A DNA stretch of 64,000 bases from Nostoc sp. NIES-3756 (GCF_001548375.1 NZ_AP017295.1:1054001-1118000), one strand, 5' to 3'; shown: positions 36,301-46,565, counted from the stretch's first letter. Notes: a model not told the origin generated them from the letters alone. Program-made: numbers and translations.

Positions 36301-38199
36301 GTGACTGTGAGTTTGCCTTCCCCGACTAGTCTCTCACAAACAGAGAAACATACTCAATCTACTAGTTCAGCATCACCAGTTATAGAACCCAAGCGGGTAA
36401 CTGGTGGTTTCGCACTACTTGATAGTCTGCTGCGCCACGGTGTTGAGTATATTTTTGGTTATCCTGGCGGAGCAATTCTGCCAATTTACGATGATCTGTA
36501 CAAGGTGGAAGCAACTGGCAGTATCAAGCACATCCTAGTCAGACACGAACAAGGGGCGGCTCATGCTGCTGATGGTTATGCTCGTGCTACTGGGAAAGTA
36601 GGAGTATGCTTTGGTACTTCTGGCCCTGGGGCTACTAATTTGGTGACAGGTATCGCTACAGCCTACATGGATTCGATTCCTATGGTGATTGTCACTGGGC
36701 AAGTACCCCGGAAAGTCATTGGTACAGATGCGTTTCAAGAAACCGATATCTATGGCATTACTCTACCCATAGTCAAGCACTCTTATATAGTACGTGACCC
36801 TCAAGACCTACCGCGAATTGTAGCAGAGGCTTTCCACATTGCTAGCACAGGTCGCCCAGGCCCAGTGCTGATTGACGTACCAAAAGATGTGGCTTTTGAA
36901 GAATTTGATTATGTACCAGTGGAACCTGGTTCAGTCAAGTTACGCGGCTATCGTCCCACGGTGAAGGGAAACCCCAGACAAATCAATGCAGCGATTGAGT
37001 TAATTCGGGAAAGTCGCCGTCCTCTACTATATGTCGGTGGTGGAGCGATCGCATCGGGCGCTCATGCTGAAGTTAAGGAACTCGCTGAGTTATTTAATAT
37101 CCCTGTAACTACAACTTTGATGGGTATCGGTGCTTTTGATGAACACCATCCCCTATCCTTGGGTATGTTGGGAATGCACGGCACAGCCTACGCTAACTTT
37201 GCCGTAACTGATTGCGATCTATTAATTTGCGTTGGTGCAAGATTCGATGACCGTGTGACAGGTAAATTAGATGAGTTCGCCTCTCACGCTAAAGTAATTC
37301 ACATCGATATTGACCCTGCCGAGGTTGGTAAAAACCGTGTTCCTGAAGTACCTATCGTTGGTGATGTACGCAAAGTCTTAATTGACTTGTTGCGTCGCTG
37401 TAAGCAAACAGGCGCAAAAGGTACACCCAACCAAAACCAAGAATGGCTCAATTTAATTAACCGTTGGCGGGAAGAATACCCCTTAGTTGTTCCCCAATAT
37501 CCTGATAGCATTTCTCCTCAAGAAGCCATTGTTGAGGTTAGTCGCCAAGCACCTCATGCTTTCTACACTACCGATGTGGGTCAGCATCAAATGTGGTCGG
37601 CACAATTCCTCAAAAATGGCCCCCGGCGTTGGATTTCTAGCGCAGGTTTAGGAACAATGGGTTTTGGTTTACCTGCGGCTATTGGCGCTAAAGTTGCTTT
37701 CCCTGATGATGAAGTAATTTGTATTAGTGGTGATGCTAGTTTCCAAATGTGCTTGCAAGAGTTGGGTACAGCATCACAATATGGTATTAATGTCAAGACT
37801 GTTATTTTAAATAACGGTTGGCAAGGAATGGTGCGCCAATGGCAACAAGCTTTCCACGGCGAACGCTACTCCTGTTCCAACATGGAAGTAGGAATGCCGG
37901 ATATTGAGTTGTTGGCAAAAGCTTACGGTATTAAGGGCATTGTAGTCACTGAGCGGGCGCAATTAAAAGATGCGATCGCCGAAATGTTAGCCTCTGACTG
38001 TCCGGTGATTATGGATGTGCGTGTTACCAAGGATGAGAACTGCTATCCGATGGTAGCTCCAGGTAAGAGTAATGCTCAGATGGTTGGTTTGCCCAAGCCA
38101 GCACCAAAGGCTAGCACTGAACCAGTTTCTTGCAGTCATTGCGGTACACCAAATGCACCCAATCACAATTTCTGTTCTGAGTGTGGGACTAAGTTGTAA
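36301..38199 (+). CDS. ilvB: Acetolactate synthase large subunit with C-terminal zinc ribbon
   Basis: A 632-residue TPP- and FAD-dependent enzyme for the first common step of Val/Leu/Ile synthesis. Motifs include [14 protein letters not shown], the catalytic-type Glu in [30 protein letters not shown], and the TPP motif [30 protein letters not shown]. The extra C terminus has Cys611, 614, 625 and 628 (CSHCG...CSECG), a rubredoxin-type zinc ribbon absent from most homologues. GAGGT at 36290-36294 sits 6-7 nt before the GTG at 36301, so this is chosen over the TTG at 36295. A regulatory small subunit is not in the window. Confidence 0.95.
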   Translation: MTVSLPSPTSLSQTEKHTQSTSSASPVIEPKRVTGGFALLDSLLRHGVEYIFGYPGGAILPIYDDLYKVEATGSIKHILVRHEQGAAHAADGYARATGKVGVCFGTSGPGATNLVTGIATAYMDSIPMVIVTGQVPRKVIGTDAFQETDIYGITLPIVKHSYIVRDPQDLPRIVAEAFHIASTGRPGPVLIDVPKDVAFEEFDYVPVEPGSVKLRGYRPTVKGNPRQINAAIELIRESRRPLLYVGGGAIASGAHAEVKELAELFNIPVTTTLMGIGAFDEHHPLSLGMLGMHGTAYANFAVTDCDLLICVGARFDDRVTGKLDEFASHAKVIHIDIDPAEVGKNRVPEVPIVGDVRKVLIDLLRRCKQTGAKGTPNQNQEWLNLINRWREEYPLVVPQYPDSISPQEAIVEVSRQAPHAFYTTDVGQHQMWSAQFLKNGPRRWISSAGLGTMGFGLPAAIGAKVAFPDDEVICISGDASFQMCLQELGTASQYGINVKTVILNNGWQGMVRQWQQAFHGERYSCSNMEVGMPDIELLAKAYGIKGIVVTERAQLKDAIAEMLASDCPVIMDVRVTKDENCYPMVAPGKSNAQMVGLPKPAPKASTEPVSCSHCGTPNAPNHNFCSECGTKL

Positions 38200-38228
38200 T
38201 CGATTTTAATTTAAGTAAATATTTTTTG

Positions 38229-38258
38229 ACGCAGGGTGTTCTTTACCCTGCGTTTTTT
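38229..38258 (+). terminator. ilvB rho-independent terminator
   Basis: ACGCAGGGT and ACCCTGCGT form a perfect 9-bp stem around a short loop and are followed by TTTTTT, 30 bp after the stop. Confidence 0.92.
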
Positions 38259-38418
38259 ATAGCTTTCCCCTCTGTTCCTCCACGCGGTTCCTCATATCAA
38301 TTCAAAATCCAAAATTGAGAAAACCAGACTTAGTAAAGTTTTGGGCGTTTGCATCTGTATCATATTTTTTGTGAAATGATATAAAGAGCGATCGCCCATC
38401 AACAACTTCTGCTGCAAA

Positions 38419-38446
38419 TAAAAAAGACAGGCTGTTTGCCTGCCTA
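38419..38446 (-). terminator. petA rho-independent terminator
   Basis: On the minus strand AGGCAGGC pairs with GCCTGTCT (one G-T pair) around AAACA and runs into TTTTTTA, about 25 bp after the petA stop. Confidence 0.85.
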
Positions 38447-38470
38447 AAAGGTAATGATTTATCAGAGATG

Positions 38471-39472
38471 TTAGAAATTCATTTCGGCAGCTTGGACTTT
38501 TTCCACCTGCTTCTTCTTCAGAACTAGCATGATTTGCGCTAACATCACCAAAGCAACGAAAGCAATCAACCAGCCAACTCTATTGGCATCTTGAAGAACG
38601 ATTTCTGCGTCTTTTTGACCGAAACCACCAACATTGGGGTTACTAGTCAAAGCGTCGCCAGTATTAACAGCTTGTCCTTCAGAAACAATCAGTTCTGGGC
38701 CTGCGGGTACAGTATCGCTAACAACCTCACCAGACTCAGTTTTGATGTCTACTAGATATTTAACAGTACCGTCTTCGCCTTCTTGTTTGGCAATCTTGCT
38801 GATTGTGCCAGTAGCAGAAGCATTATAAACGTTGTTGTTGCTCTTTTCACCTGTGGGGTAAACTTGTCCGCGTCCTCTGTTACCACCGACATGAACTGCA
38901 TATTTACCGAAGTGAATGTTCTTGTCGTTGGCGGGGTTGGGAGAAAGAACGGGGAAGACAATTTCCTGATACTGTTCACCGGGTAAAGGCCCGACAATGA
39001 CAATATTCTCTTTATCGTCGCCGTAGGGTTGATAGAAGAGATCACCGATTTCTTCCTTGATATCTTCAGGAATGCGTTCTGGAGGGGCAATCTTGAAGCC
39101 TTCGGGTAACATCAGTACAGCACCGACGTTTAAGCCAACTTTAGAGCCGTCAGCACCAACTTGTTGGACGTTGGTATCGTAGGGAATTTTAACGACAGCT
39201 TTAAATACAGTGTCGGGAAGTACAGACTGAGGAACTTCTACCTCTGTGGGCTTTGCTGCTAGGTGACAGTTGGCGCAAACAATTCTACCTGTCGGTTCGC
39301 GGGGCGTTTCTGGGTAGGTTTGCTGCGCCCAGAAGGGATATGCAGCAGCAGACTGGGGAAGGGCAATGTCGCTAGTGAAGAAGAATGTCACACTGGCGAT
39401 CGCTATGAGCAATGCTTTTACCATCGCTCTAGCACTGCGAGTTAACCTCGCTGTTGTACAAGCATTTCTCAT
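38471..39472 (-). CDS. petA: Cytochrome f
   Basis: A 333-residue c-type cytochrome of the b6f complex. The signal peptide ends at AAA before [15 protein letters not shown], whose N-terminal Tyr is an axial heme ligand in this family. The heme site is CANCH. A single C-terminal membrane helix ([19 protein letters not shown]) ends with the [15 protein letters not shown] tail. It transfers electrons from the Rieske protein to plastocyanin or cytochrome c6 in the thylakoid lumen. It forms an operon with petC, 124 bp upstream, a spacer filled by STRR sequence. Confidence 0.98.
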   Translation of the reverse strand: MRNACTTARLTRSARAMVKALLIAIASVTFFFTSDIALPQSAAAYPFWAQQTYPETPREPTGRIVCANCHLAAKPTEVEVPQSVLPDTVFKAVVKIPYDTNVQQVGADGSKVGLNVGAVLMLPEGFKIAPPERIPEDIKEEIGDLFYQPYGDDKENIVIVGPLPGEQYQEIVFPVLSPNPANDKNIHFGKYAVHVGGNRGRGQVYPTGEKSNNNVYNASATGTISKIAKQEGEDGTVKYLVDIKTESGEVVSDTVPAGPELIVSEGQAVNTGDALTSNPNVGGFGQKDAEIVLQDANRVGWLIAFVALVMLAQIMLVLKKKQVEKVQAAEMNF

Positions 39473-39496
39473 CTCAATAAGGGCAACGATTAGATT

Positions 39497-39597
39497 TAGT
39501 CAAGGTCAAGAGTCAAGAGTCAATGGTCAATAGTCATTAGTCATTAGTCATTCAGTTTTTACTATGGACTGTGGACTGTAGACTATTGACTAACAAT
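39497..39597. repeat. STRR arrays between petC and petA
   Basis: Two heptamer runs occupy most of the intergenic spacer: (A)GTCAA(G/T)/AGTCATT units at about 39497-39551 and TGGACTG/AGACTAT units at about 39563-39594. They sit inside the petC-petA operon and reach the petC stop codon. Confidence 0.75.
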
Positions 39598-40136
39598 TAA
39601 GCCCACCAAGGTTCTTCGTTGGTGCGGAAGTCGGTTTCTGTCCAGGGAGTTAAAACGATTTTGTCGTTTTCGGCTTTGGCGTGGCTTAAAGCTAAGGATC
39701 TAGGTGCTGGGCCACGAACTACCTTACCAGTTGCATCGTATTGAGAACCGTGGCAAGGGCATTTGAATTTGTTTTCTGCCGCATTCCAGGGAACTACGCA
39801 GCCTAAGTGGGTGCAGACAGCGTTGATGCCGTAATCGGTAATCGCTTCTTTGCTTTCTACCACAATATAAGTTGGGTCGCCCTTAAGTCCTTGAACTAGA
39901 GTGCGATCGCCTACATTATGGCTTTCTAGAAATTTGCTGACGCTAACATCGTTGCCCAGCTCGTCTTTTGCTGTGGTTCCGCCACCAGCCCCACCAGCTG
40001 CTGGGGGAATAAAGTAATTGACTACGGGGTACAATACGCCCAACGCCACGCCAGTAACGGTTCCAAAAGTTAGCAGGTTCATGAATTGACGTCGCCCCAT
40101 ATCGGGAACGTCCACTGATTCAGAAAATTGAGCCAT
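39597..40136 (-). CDS. petC: Cytochrome b6f Rieske iron-sulfur protein
   Basis: A 179-residue protein. The N terminus has a twin-arginine pair ([15 protein letters not shown]) before a single membrane helix, a Tat-type uncleaved anchor. After a Gly-rich hinge (AAGGAGGG) comes the Rieske domain with CTHLGC and CPCHGSQYD ligating a [2Fe-2S] cluster. It passes electrons from plastoquinol to cytochrome f. It is the first gene of petCA. tatC, which encodes a component of the pathway that inserts it, lies about 1 kb away. Confidence 0.98.
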   Translation of the reverse strand: MAQFSESVDVPDMGRRQFMNLLTFGTVTGVALGVLYPVVNYFIPPAAGGAGGGTTAKDELGNDVSVSKFLESHNVGDRTLVQGLKGDPTYIVVESKEAITDYGINAVCTHLGCVVPWNAAENKFKCPCHGSQYDATGKVVRGPAPRSLALSHAKAENDKIVLTPWTETDFRTNEEPWWA

Positions 40137-40368
40137 AATCTACGCGCTCTTCGTGTATTTTGTTAAGCAGCATTCGACAAGAGCGCTAAAATACTTGAGC
40201 TACTCCTGTCTGAGTTGAAATGCTAACGTTTGTCCCGATGCTGTTAATCTTGATTTCAAGACATATCTAGCATCTTTTCTGTTAGCATTACATTTCTTTA
40301 TATCCTTATCATACTTGAGTTACGGAACTTAACGTCATAACTAAATGTAAAATCTGGCTGAGAAAACT

Positions 40369-40677
40369 ATGACAGGACAGGAATTACACCAACTATTGCT
40401 GGATAAATGGGGACATTCTTATGATGTGCAGTTTCGGCGCACACAAGGCAAAATATTTTTACAGATTATGTGGAAATACTTAGAGCAAGCTTCGTTTCCG
40501 ATGAATGAGGCAGAATATCAAGAACATCTTGATAGTGTTGCTAATTATCTTCTTGCCTTGGGTAGTTCAGCACAAGTGAAAACATATATTACCCAAACAA
40601 AAGAGCGTCCTCGCCTTGGTAAAGCTGTTAGCATACCTCTAGATTTAGGTGAACGCTCTTCTGAATGGATTATCTAA
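40369..40677 (+). CDS. DUF3067 family protein
   Basis: A 102-residue cytosolic protein conserved in cyanobacteria and plastid-bearing eukaryotes. Recognisable blocks are MTGQELHQLLLDKWGHSYDVQFRR, KIFLQIMWKYLEQASFPMNEAEYQEHLD and RPRLGKAVSIPLDLGERSSEWI. No catalytic motif; function unknown. It is divergent from petC with a 232-bp gap. Conservation in oxygenic phototrophs and this position suggest a photosynthesis-related role, which is inference. Confidence 0.88.
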   Translation: MTGQELHQLLLDKWGHSYDVQFRRTQGKIFLQIMWKYLEQASFPMNEAEYQEHLDSVANYLLALGSSAQVKTYITQTKERPRLGKAVSIPLDLGERSSEWII

Positions 40678-40781
40678 ATAAGGCAGGGAGTGGGGAGTAA
40701 TCGATTCAAAATTCAAAATCAACAAATCCTCAGTACTCAGCACTTTCCCATACAATAAATTCTTATAATTTCGAGCTTCAG

Positions 40782-41114
40782 CTATAAAATTCTTTTACCC
40801 AAAGGTACATCTCTATCTGGTTGAATCAAAACAACTTCACCATCATCTAAGACTACACCCAACACCAAAACTTCAGACATAAAATCAGCAATTTGGCGTG
40901 GAGGAAAATTAGTTACAGCTAACACTAATTTGTTAATAATCTCGTCTGGTTGATAAAATTTCGTGATTTGGGCGCTAGATTTTTTCATACCCAAATCACC
41001 AAAATCTATCCACAGTTTATAAGCTGGTTTTCTTGCTTTGGTAAATACTTCTGCTTTGATAACTTTGCCAACCCGAATTTCAACTTTTTCAAAGTCTTCA
41101 TAACTGATTTGCAT
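40782..41114 (-). CDS. csaA: CsaA-like tRNA-binding-domain protein
   Basis: A 110-residue OB-fold protein of the EMAP II/CsaA type (VEIRVGKVIKAEVFTKARKPAYKLWIDFGD ... PDRDVPLGKRIL). CsaA is described as an export-related chaperone or a tRNA-binding protein. It follows tatC by 7 bp on the same strand, so the two are almost certainly cotranscribed, and this favours a role near protein export. The symbol rests on family similarity only. Confidence 0.85.
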   Translation of the reverse strand: MQISYEDFEKVEIRVGKVIKAEVFTKARKPAYKLWIDFGDLGMKKSSAQITKFYQPDEIINKLVLAVTNFPPRQIADFMSEVLVLGVVLDDGEVVLIQPDRDVPLGKRIL

Positions 41115-41121
41115 AGTTATG

Positions 41122-41937
41122 TTACTTACCAGTTAACTTAACTAAGCCAATACCACCAAAGTAAAGAGTCAACACTGCACCAGCCAGAAGACTTTGTGTC
41201 AAGGGGTCGGTAGAGGGTGTCAAAACAGCACCCAAAACAACTGCGGCCATAATCACAAATCGCCAACCAGAAACCATGCGTTCTGAGGAAACAATACCTA
41301 AATTAGCTAGTAAAATTTGGATTATTGGCACTTGAAAGGCTAAACCAGTGCTAAATAAAAGCAACAATACGAACTCAAAATATTTGTCAATTGACCAGAG
41401 TTGTTCTACTACATCCGCACCATAGCTAATGAAGAAATTCAAAGCGGCGGGAATAAGTAATAAATAGGCAAACACTAAACCACCAGCAAACAACACACTT
41501 GAGCCTAAAACCACTGGCCCCAGTAAGCGACGTTCGCGGCGAGTTAGTCCAGGAAGAACAAATAAAATAATTTGGTAGAGGATGAAGGGGCTAGAAAGCA
41601 ACAAGCCACTGTAACCAGCCACCTTGAGGGAGACAAAGAAATACTCTCCTGGGGCTAGTTGGAGAAACTTGACTCCTTGGGCGGGAACTTCTAGAAGCTG
41701 CACAATTGGTTTGACGGCGAAAAAACAGCCAACAACACCAACTGCGACAGCAATTAATGAATAAAAGATACGCTGTCTTAATTCTTCTAGGTGGTCGAAG
41801 AGTGACATTTCGACTTCACCCGGCAACTCATCAAGAGACTCTAAATCTGAGTTGCCATATCCTTCTGTCTCAATCTCAGGAGTTTGAATTGTATCTACTT
41901 CTTGTGAAGGGGTCATGGCTGGGGTGGTAGGCAACAT
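41122..41937 (-). CDS. tatC: Sec-independent protein translocase TatC
   Basis: A 271-residue membrane protein with six predicted helices. After an acidic 45-residue N-terminal extension comes the TatC signature [18 protein letters not shown], then [15 protein letters not shown] and [42 protein letters not shown]. It is the receptor for twin-arginine signal peptides in plasma and thylakoid membranes. TatA/B are not in the window. Cotranscribed with csaA and close to petC, a Tat substrate. Confidence 0.96.
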   Translation of the reverse strand: MLPTTPAMTPSQEVDTIQTPEIETEGYGNSDLESLDELPGEVEMSLFDHLEELRQRIFYSLIAVAVGVVGCFFAVKPIVQLLEVPAQGVKFLQLAPGEYFFVSLKVAGYSGLLLSSPFILYQIILFVLPGLTRRERRLLGPVVLGSSVLFAGGLVFAYLLLIPAALNFFISYGADVVEQLWSIDKYFEFVLLLLFSTGLAFQVPIIQILLANLGIVSSERMVSGWRFVIMAAVVLGAVLTPSTDPLTQSLLAGAVLTLYFGGIGLVKLTGK

Positions 41938-42308
41938 TTGCTAACTATTGTATCTGGGGAAGCAGCTACCACGACAGGATTGACCCATACAAAACAAAAA
42001 TCCTCGTTGTGGGTAAGCAACTGATAAATATGTCAGAATATATGAGTATAGGGGAATTAATCTACTTTTGACTCCACACTTGGGACAGATATTGCCCCGT
42101 TATGCTAGATATAGCCTGCTTGCCACTTATAAGCAGGAAAAAAGAATTAATGCAACAGATTTCTGCCTGTAGTAGCATTGCATACATAGATACTGCATTA
42201 ATGTTACAACGTTTAGTTTTTAAAATTTCTTCTCATCAGGCTGCATCTCGAGAATAAGTGATCAGTTCGCTCACCGTTGGCGAACGAAAGTTGTTTGCTG
42301 AGGTTGCG
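41938..42308. other. Intergenic region between tatC and small exported-protein gene
   Basis: 371 bp. A small inverted repeat (CCTGCTT 42115-42121 / AAGCAGG 42131-42137) has no T-run on either strand, so it may be a regulatory hairpin rather than a terminator. No ORF recognised. Confidence 0.4.
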
Positions 42309-42539
42309 ATGAAAAGGAGAATTTGGATTAGCTTTTTGGCATTGCCTATTTACTTCTACAATGCCGAAATCAATGCTGTAATGAGCCGTGAGGTAAAAAG
42401 TGTCATCAATCTATTTTTAAGTAAAAATGCTTTCGTTTCTAATAGTCAAAATGTTCAATCAAAGACCATTTCGTGGCAAATATCAGCGAGGGATGAACAG
42501 ACAGGGGAATGCTTGCGTCAGCGTAAATGTAAAGATTAA
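42309..42539 (+). CDS. Small uncharacterised protein with hydrophobic N terminus
   Basis: 76 residues from the ATG at 42309, supported by GAGG (42300-42303) 5 nt upstream. The frame is open to 42258, but that start lacks a ribosome site. MKRRIWISFLALPIYFYNAEINA looks like a signal peptide or N-terminal anchor. The rest is polar and ends with two Cys (GECLRQRKCKD) that could form a disulfide. No family recognised. Confidence 0.45.
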   Translation: MKRRIWISFLALPIYFYNAEINAVMSREVKSVINLFLSKNAFVSNSQNVQSKTISWQISARDEQTGECLRQRKCKD

Positions 42540-42885
42540 GCAAAATTTCTATTATTTATTTTGCATGAGTAGATTAACTAACAGTTGCTAAGTTATTTTG
42601 TCTAAGAATAATTATGTTTATCAATAACTATATAAGAAGTTATTTTTAAAGTATAAATAAAACTACTTAAGATTTCTTTTATAAATAGTCTCTAATACCA
42701 ATTCTGTATGAAGATGCACATAGTAACACCCCCCTGTAGTCCCCTCTTGGCAAGGGGGGACGGCGTAGCCGGGTGGTAAATATATGCAGCTTCACAAAGA
42801 AACGGTATAAGTACCAATATCAACTATATATGAGAAAAAATACAACATCTAGTACATATCTAAATGTTGTATAAAAAACCTTAAA
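42540..42885. repeat. Gap with dispersed GC-rich repeat
   Basis: At 42726-42775 lies a GC-rich repeat (cccctcttggcaagggggga...), an island in AT-rich sequence and a relative of the repeat inside the caspase gene. An imperfect palindrome (tacaacatctagtacatatctaaatgttgta) at 42841-42871 follows the PEP-CTERM stop on the minus strand and may be its terminator. No ORF. Confidence 0.6.
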
Positions 42886-43656
42886 TTAACCTACTAATTT
42901 CTGCAATGAACTCAGTTTTTTAGAAACGAAGGCAGCACCTGCTAGTCCAAGAATACCTAAAGTGGTAGAAGCTTCGGGGAGTCGTGGTGGCGTTTGAGGA
43001 TCTTCTATACCATAGTAGGCTACTGTAACTCTGACGCTTGCAGACGTATCAATGTTATTGATATTGTTGCCACCTAAACTGGTAATGATGGTATCAATAT
43101 CCGTAAAAGGAGAAAAACTAAAAGTTCCTACTCCTAAAAATTGGTTGATATCTGAAGCAGTTTCAAATATTTGCTCACTAGAGGTAGTATTTGTGAAAGG
43201 CCCAAAGTTTGCTGTAGCATTACGAGCCAAATTAGTGAATGTCTGTGAAGCAAGAGTTACCGGGGTAGCAGGTGAAGCTGAAAATGGGTTAAATGCAGAT
43301 AAGGCTGCGGGAGCGCCAGCATTAGGAGAAATAGTAAATTGATTTAACTTGGTTTCTACCGTAAAAGTTCTGGGATTTCTAGATGTATTAGTTATGGAGC
43401 CGGAACTTACAATTTCAGCTTTTTCTAAGCTAACAACTACCTTGTTGACGGTTTTTCCTATTGGATTGAATTTACTGAGCGTCAATGTCAAAGATGGGTC
43501 GCTTGGATCAAGATCAGTTACTTCGTTCTCGAAAAAAGCAGAATCTGTAAATAGTAATGCTGCTTGAGCTTTAGGTGCTACAGCTAAAGAGGTTAAAGAA
43601 ACCGTAGCTGCTATTCCAGCTACTTGCAAAACACGAGTGAGAGATTTTGTCACCAT
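42886..43656 (-). CDS. PEP-CTERM sorting-domain protein
   Basis: A 256-residue exported protein. The signal peptide is MVTKSLTRVLQVAGIAATVSLTSLAVAPKAQA. The mature part is Ser/Thr/Asn-rich and beta-strand-like (LTLTLSKFNPIGKTVNKVVVSLEKAEIV). The C terminus has the sorting signal LPEASTTLGILGLAGAAFVSKKL, with PEA, a hydrophobic stretch and a basic end, as recognised by exosortase. The tail is slightly longer than usual (SSLQKLVG). Function unknown; such proteins are surface or matrix components. An inverted repeat lies 44 bp upstream. Confidence 0.88.
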   Translation of the reverse strand: MVTKSLTRVLQVAGIAATVSLTSLAVAPKAQAALLFTDSAFFENEVTDLDPSDPSLTLTLSKFNPIGKTVNKVVVSLEKAEIVSSGSITNTSRNPRTFTVETKLNQFTISPNAGAPAALSAFNPFSASPATPVTLASQTFTNLARNATANFGPFTNTTSSEQIFETASDINQFLGVGTFSFSPFTDIDTIITSLGGNNINNIDTSASVRVTVAYYGIEDPQTPPRLPEASTTLGILGLAGAAFVSKKLSSLQKLVG

Positions 43657-44258
43657 TGCTATGATTTGGGGTTGTTGTTATGTACTGGAAATTGAGTAAC
43701 AGGCAAATGAAAAATTCATAGTCATTTACCTGCCACTAAATCTGCTTTTCGGGATGATTTGCGAGAAATTAAGTACCTACAAAAGTACTATTGCGGTTAT
43801 AAGGCTATGCTTTAATTTTTTCTCTGCATGATTCAGTGATTTTACTCACTTATAACAATATTATTAAATTATATTGACAAATAAATTTCAAGTACTTAAG
43901 TAATTACTCTACCAAAACTTTATTTCTAAACTGTTATAACTTCAAACGAACTGTGTATTAGCAGTGTTGCAACACTATTTTTGTAATAGTAAGCTGTATT
44001 AAATAGCAAAGTAATTAAACTTATATAATTGTGTAAAAGAAAATACCTACACATGATTAATAAAATATTACTCACCTCCAGACGTAAAGTTAAATCTGGA
44101 GATGAGTAATTAATAAATATCCTTGATGGCGATATTAGCTAAAAATTCTGACAAAATAACTCTAGCGTGAATTACATGGAATTGAATTACAATATCGGTG
44201 AGGAAAGAATGAATCTAGTCAAAGTACGGATCGCTCAAAATTGCTACTAGCAAAAAAT
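43657..44258. other. 602-bp gap upstream of PEP-CTERM gene
   Basis: AT-rich and gene-free. It contains an inverted repeat (CAGGCAAATGA 43700-43710 / TCATTTACCTG 43722-43732, one mismatch) near the PEP-CTERM start, a perfect 14-nt palindrome AGTGTTGCAACACT at 43963-43976 and a long hairpin at 44067-44110. The first two could be operators. No ORF or RNA gene recognised. Confidence 0.5.
44067..44110. terminator. Hairpin downstream of murJ
   Basis: A 16-bp stem with one mismatch (ATTACTCACCTCCAGA / TCTGGAGATGAGTAAT) around a 12-nt loop, 150 bp after the murJ stop. The flanks are A/T-rich on both strands, so it may work in either direction. Confidence 0.55.
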
Positions 44259-45863
44259 CTATCTTTTCAGGAAGCGCTGACGCATCCGCACTACAAAAGT
44301 ATTTACTTCTGGTATCTTCATGAGTGAGACGATCGCAGCAAATACCGCAATCCCCACAAAACCGGATATACACAGTTGTAAAATTAGGATCAATAAACCT
44401 TCTTTCCCTAACAATTGCTGAGAAGCAACCAAAGCCGCAAAACTAGCAATCCCAGATACCACGCTACCCGCAATTAAACCTAAAATTGGCACGCCCCATT
44501 CTCGCCAAGGTATTCCATTGAGGCGGCGGTCAAGTATAAACAATAGCATGAACATGGAGCTACAATTTACACTCACTGTAGCTAACACCAAACCAGGTGC
44601 GCCAAACGGTTTCACAAAAAACCAATCTAATAAAACATTTAGCAGGATGTTAAACACACTAATGCGGAAAGGTGTTTGTCCATCTCCTAAAGCGTAAAAT
44701 ACCCGCACCAAGACATCCCGCCCCAAATAAGCAAACATTCCAATACCGTATGCAATCAGTAGGGATGAAACTAATTTTGTAGCATCTTGTTTAAATGCAC
44801 CACGTTCATAAACTACCTGGACAATTGGCACAGATAGACTCACCAGCAACGCCCCCAAAGGAAGCATCGTCACAGCCGTGAGTAATAAGCCTTGACGAAT
44901 GCGTAGTTTTAAATCTGGCCAGTTTTCTGGTTCTGCTAGTTTGGCGAAGATGGGTAATAAAGGCAACAATATAATATTAGAAATAATGCCTAAAGGAGTT
45001 TGTACGAGCAGATTGGCATAGTTAAAACCAGCAGCAGCACCGGGGATGGGGCTAGCAAAGTAAAGGTCTGTGGCGACGTTAATCGGCATCATCCCGGAAG
45101 AAATCGTTGCTGGAGTCATAACTCTAATAACTTCTTGAACTCCAGGAGCTTGGAAATCAAACCGCAGGCGTAATGTACCTAGCCCTAAGCGCCATTGCAC
45201 AATTAGCTGGACTAACCATTGGAGAACTGCACCGCTTAATGTTCCCCAGGCTAACACCATACCGCCGATGAAGGCGTATTCGGGCTTGATGATGTCTTTG
45301 CCCAATTGCATAGCCATGATACCGATACCGATAACAACTGTCACGCTAGATAGCAGGGGACTGATGGATAGTAACCAATATTGATTAGCAGCATTGAGAG
45401 TACCAAAGCCGATACCAATTAAGCCAGAGAATAAAGCCATCGGGGCCATAATCTGGATTTGTTGAATGGCGATCGCTCTTGTTTTTGCCTCCAAACCATG
45501 ACCGACAATATCCACAATATTATCTGCCAAGAAAATCTGGGCTACCGTTACTAACAAGAGGATTCCACCCACCAAGGTAGTCACGGTTTCCACTAGGGGA
45601 GCGGCTTCTTCTTGCTTGCGCTTGGCTAAAACACTGACAATCGCACTATGTAAAGGCCCATTGACCCCGCCCAGTAGTACCAATAGAAAACCTGGGATAA
45701 TGTAGGCGTAGCTGTAGGCAGTTGCAGCCGCACCCACTCCAAAAGCAGCTGCGATCGCTTGCTGCCGTACCAAACCGAAAACTTTACTAATTAACGTGGC
45801 TGCGGCAACAATGCCAGCAATCCCAGCGAACGAACGAGAGGTTTTTTGCTCTTGATTAGTCAC
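44259..45863 (-). CDS. murJ: Lipid II flippase MurJ (MviN)
   Basis: About 534 residues from the GTG at 45863; the frame is open to 45899. Fourteen or so hydrophobic segments. The MviN-family N terminus is FAGIAGIVAAATLISKVFGLVRQQAIAAAFG, with the conserved Arg residues of the central cavity. Other blocks are NYANLLVQTPLGIISNIILLPLLP and ALGDGQTPFRISVFNILLNVLLDWF. It moves lipid II across the plasma membrane for peptidoglycan synthesis. It is a single gene, 82 bp downstream of the cupin gene on the same strand. Confidence 0.93.
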   Translation of the reverse strand: MTNQEQKTSRSFAGIAGIVAAATLISKVFGLVRQQAIAAAFGVGAAATAYSYAYIIPGFLLVLLGGVNGPLHSAIVSVLAKRKQEEAAPLVETVTTLVGGILLLVTVAQIFLADNIVDIVGHGLEAKTRAIAIQQIQIMAPMALFSGLIGIGFGTLNAANQYWLLSISPLLSSVTVVIGIGIMAMQLGKDIIKPEYAFIGGMVLAWGTLSGAVLQWLVQLIVQWRLGLGTLRLRFDFQAPGVQEVIRVMTPATISSGMMPINVATDLYFASPIPGAAAGFNYANLLVQTPLGIISNIILLPLLPIFAKLAEPENWPDLKLRIRQGLLLTAVTMLPLGALLVSLSVPIVQVVYERGAFKQDATKLVSSLLIAYGIGMFAYLGRDVLVRVFYALGDGQTPFRISVFNILLNVLLDWFFVKPFGAPGLVLATVSVNCSSMFMLLFILDRRLNGIPWREWGVPILGLIAGSVVSGIASFAALVASQQLLGKEGLLILILQLCISGFVGIAVFAAIVSLMKIPEVNTFVVRMRQRFLKR

Positions 45864-45945
45864 GAATATTACCCGACAACTCTTGCAGAGTGCATACACC
45901 TGAAAACATTAACTCGAAATCTGGCAATCTGTCAGGTAATTTTTT

Positions 45946-46446
45946 CTAACCTGCATTGGTAGTAGGAACTACAAATCTTAATTTATACTTGGTTGCAGCT
46001 AAGGCGATCGCTTTTTCTAGCTCGTCAGCGTCTACTTTACCCAACAGACTCAGCTTTTCGTCCTCATTTTTTGGTTGGACAAGTTGTCCTGCTTCGGCAA
46101 AGAACTGTTCACCACCTGCTGGTGTCACCCAAGAGATAGATTTAGCAGGCTTTAAACCAACATTTTTAAAACTATGACATTGGCCTCTAAAGATATGGAT
46201 AAAAGTTCCTGGGGTAGCTAGGACTGTTCTTTCATCAATTTGATACTCAACTTCCCCATCTAAAATGTAATGTACTTCGTCCATATCATCGTGAATGTGA
46301 GGTGGTATAAAGCCTTGAGGCCGCATTAACGTTTCAACTAAACCGTAAGCTCCACCTGTCTCTTCTCCTGTAGCCAGAATAGTGAATAAGTCACCAAGTA
46401 CTAAATATGTCTTACCATCGCCTGGTTGAACTACTTTGCCTGTCAT
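45946..46446 (-). CDS. Cupin-domain protein
   Basis: About 166 residues from the ATG at 46446 with GGAG just upstream. A TTG at 46455 is less likely. One cupin fold: motif 1 PPHIHDDMDEVHYILDGEVEYQI supplies His, His, Glu and His-type metal ligands, and motif 2 is GTFIHIFRGQCHSFKNVG. The C-terminal helix (KLSLLGKVDADELEKAIALAATKY) is less usual. Metal or ligand unknown; such cupins are often dioxygenase-like or quercetinase-like enzymes. A perfect palindrome lies 17-43 bp upstream and probably controls it. Confidence 0.85.
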   Translation of the reverse strand: MTGKVVQPGDGKTYLVLGDLFTILATGEETGGAYGLVETLMRPQGFIPPHIHDDMDEVHYILDGEVEYQIDERTVLATPGTFIHIFRGQCHSFKNVGLKPAKSISWVTPAGGEQFFAEAGQLVQPKNEDEKLSLLGKVDADELEKAIALAATKYKLRFVVPTTNAG

Positions 46447-46462
46447 TTTCTCCAACCTTTAA

Positions 46463-46489
46463 AATATAAGTAAATTCATTACTTATATT
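46463..46489 (-). promoter_or_regulatory. Perfect palindrome upstream of cupin gene
   Basis: AATATAAGTAA (46463-46473) and TTACTTATATT (46479-46489) are exact inverted copies around ATTCA. Location just before the start codon and the AT-rich sequence suggest a repressor operator rather than a terminator. The arms resemble MarR/HxlR-type dyads. Confidence 0.55.
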
Positions 46490-46565
46490 TCATCAGGTAT
46501 TTTTCCTATATTTATGAGACAAATCTTAAAAATACATTTTTCTTAAAAACTTAAGTAAGTGATAA

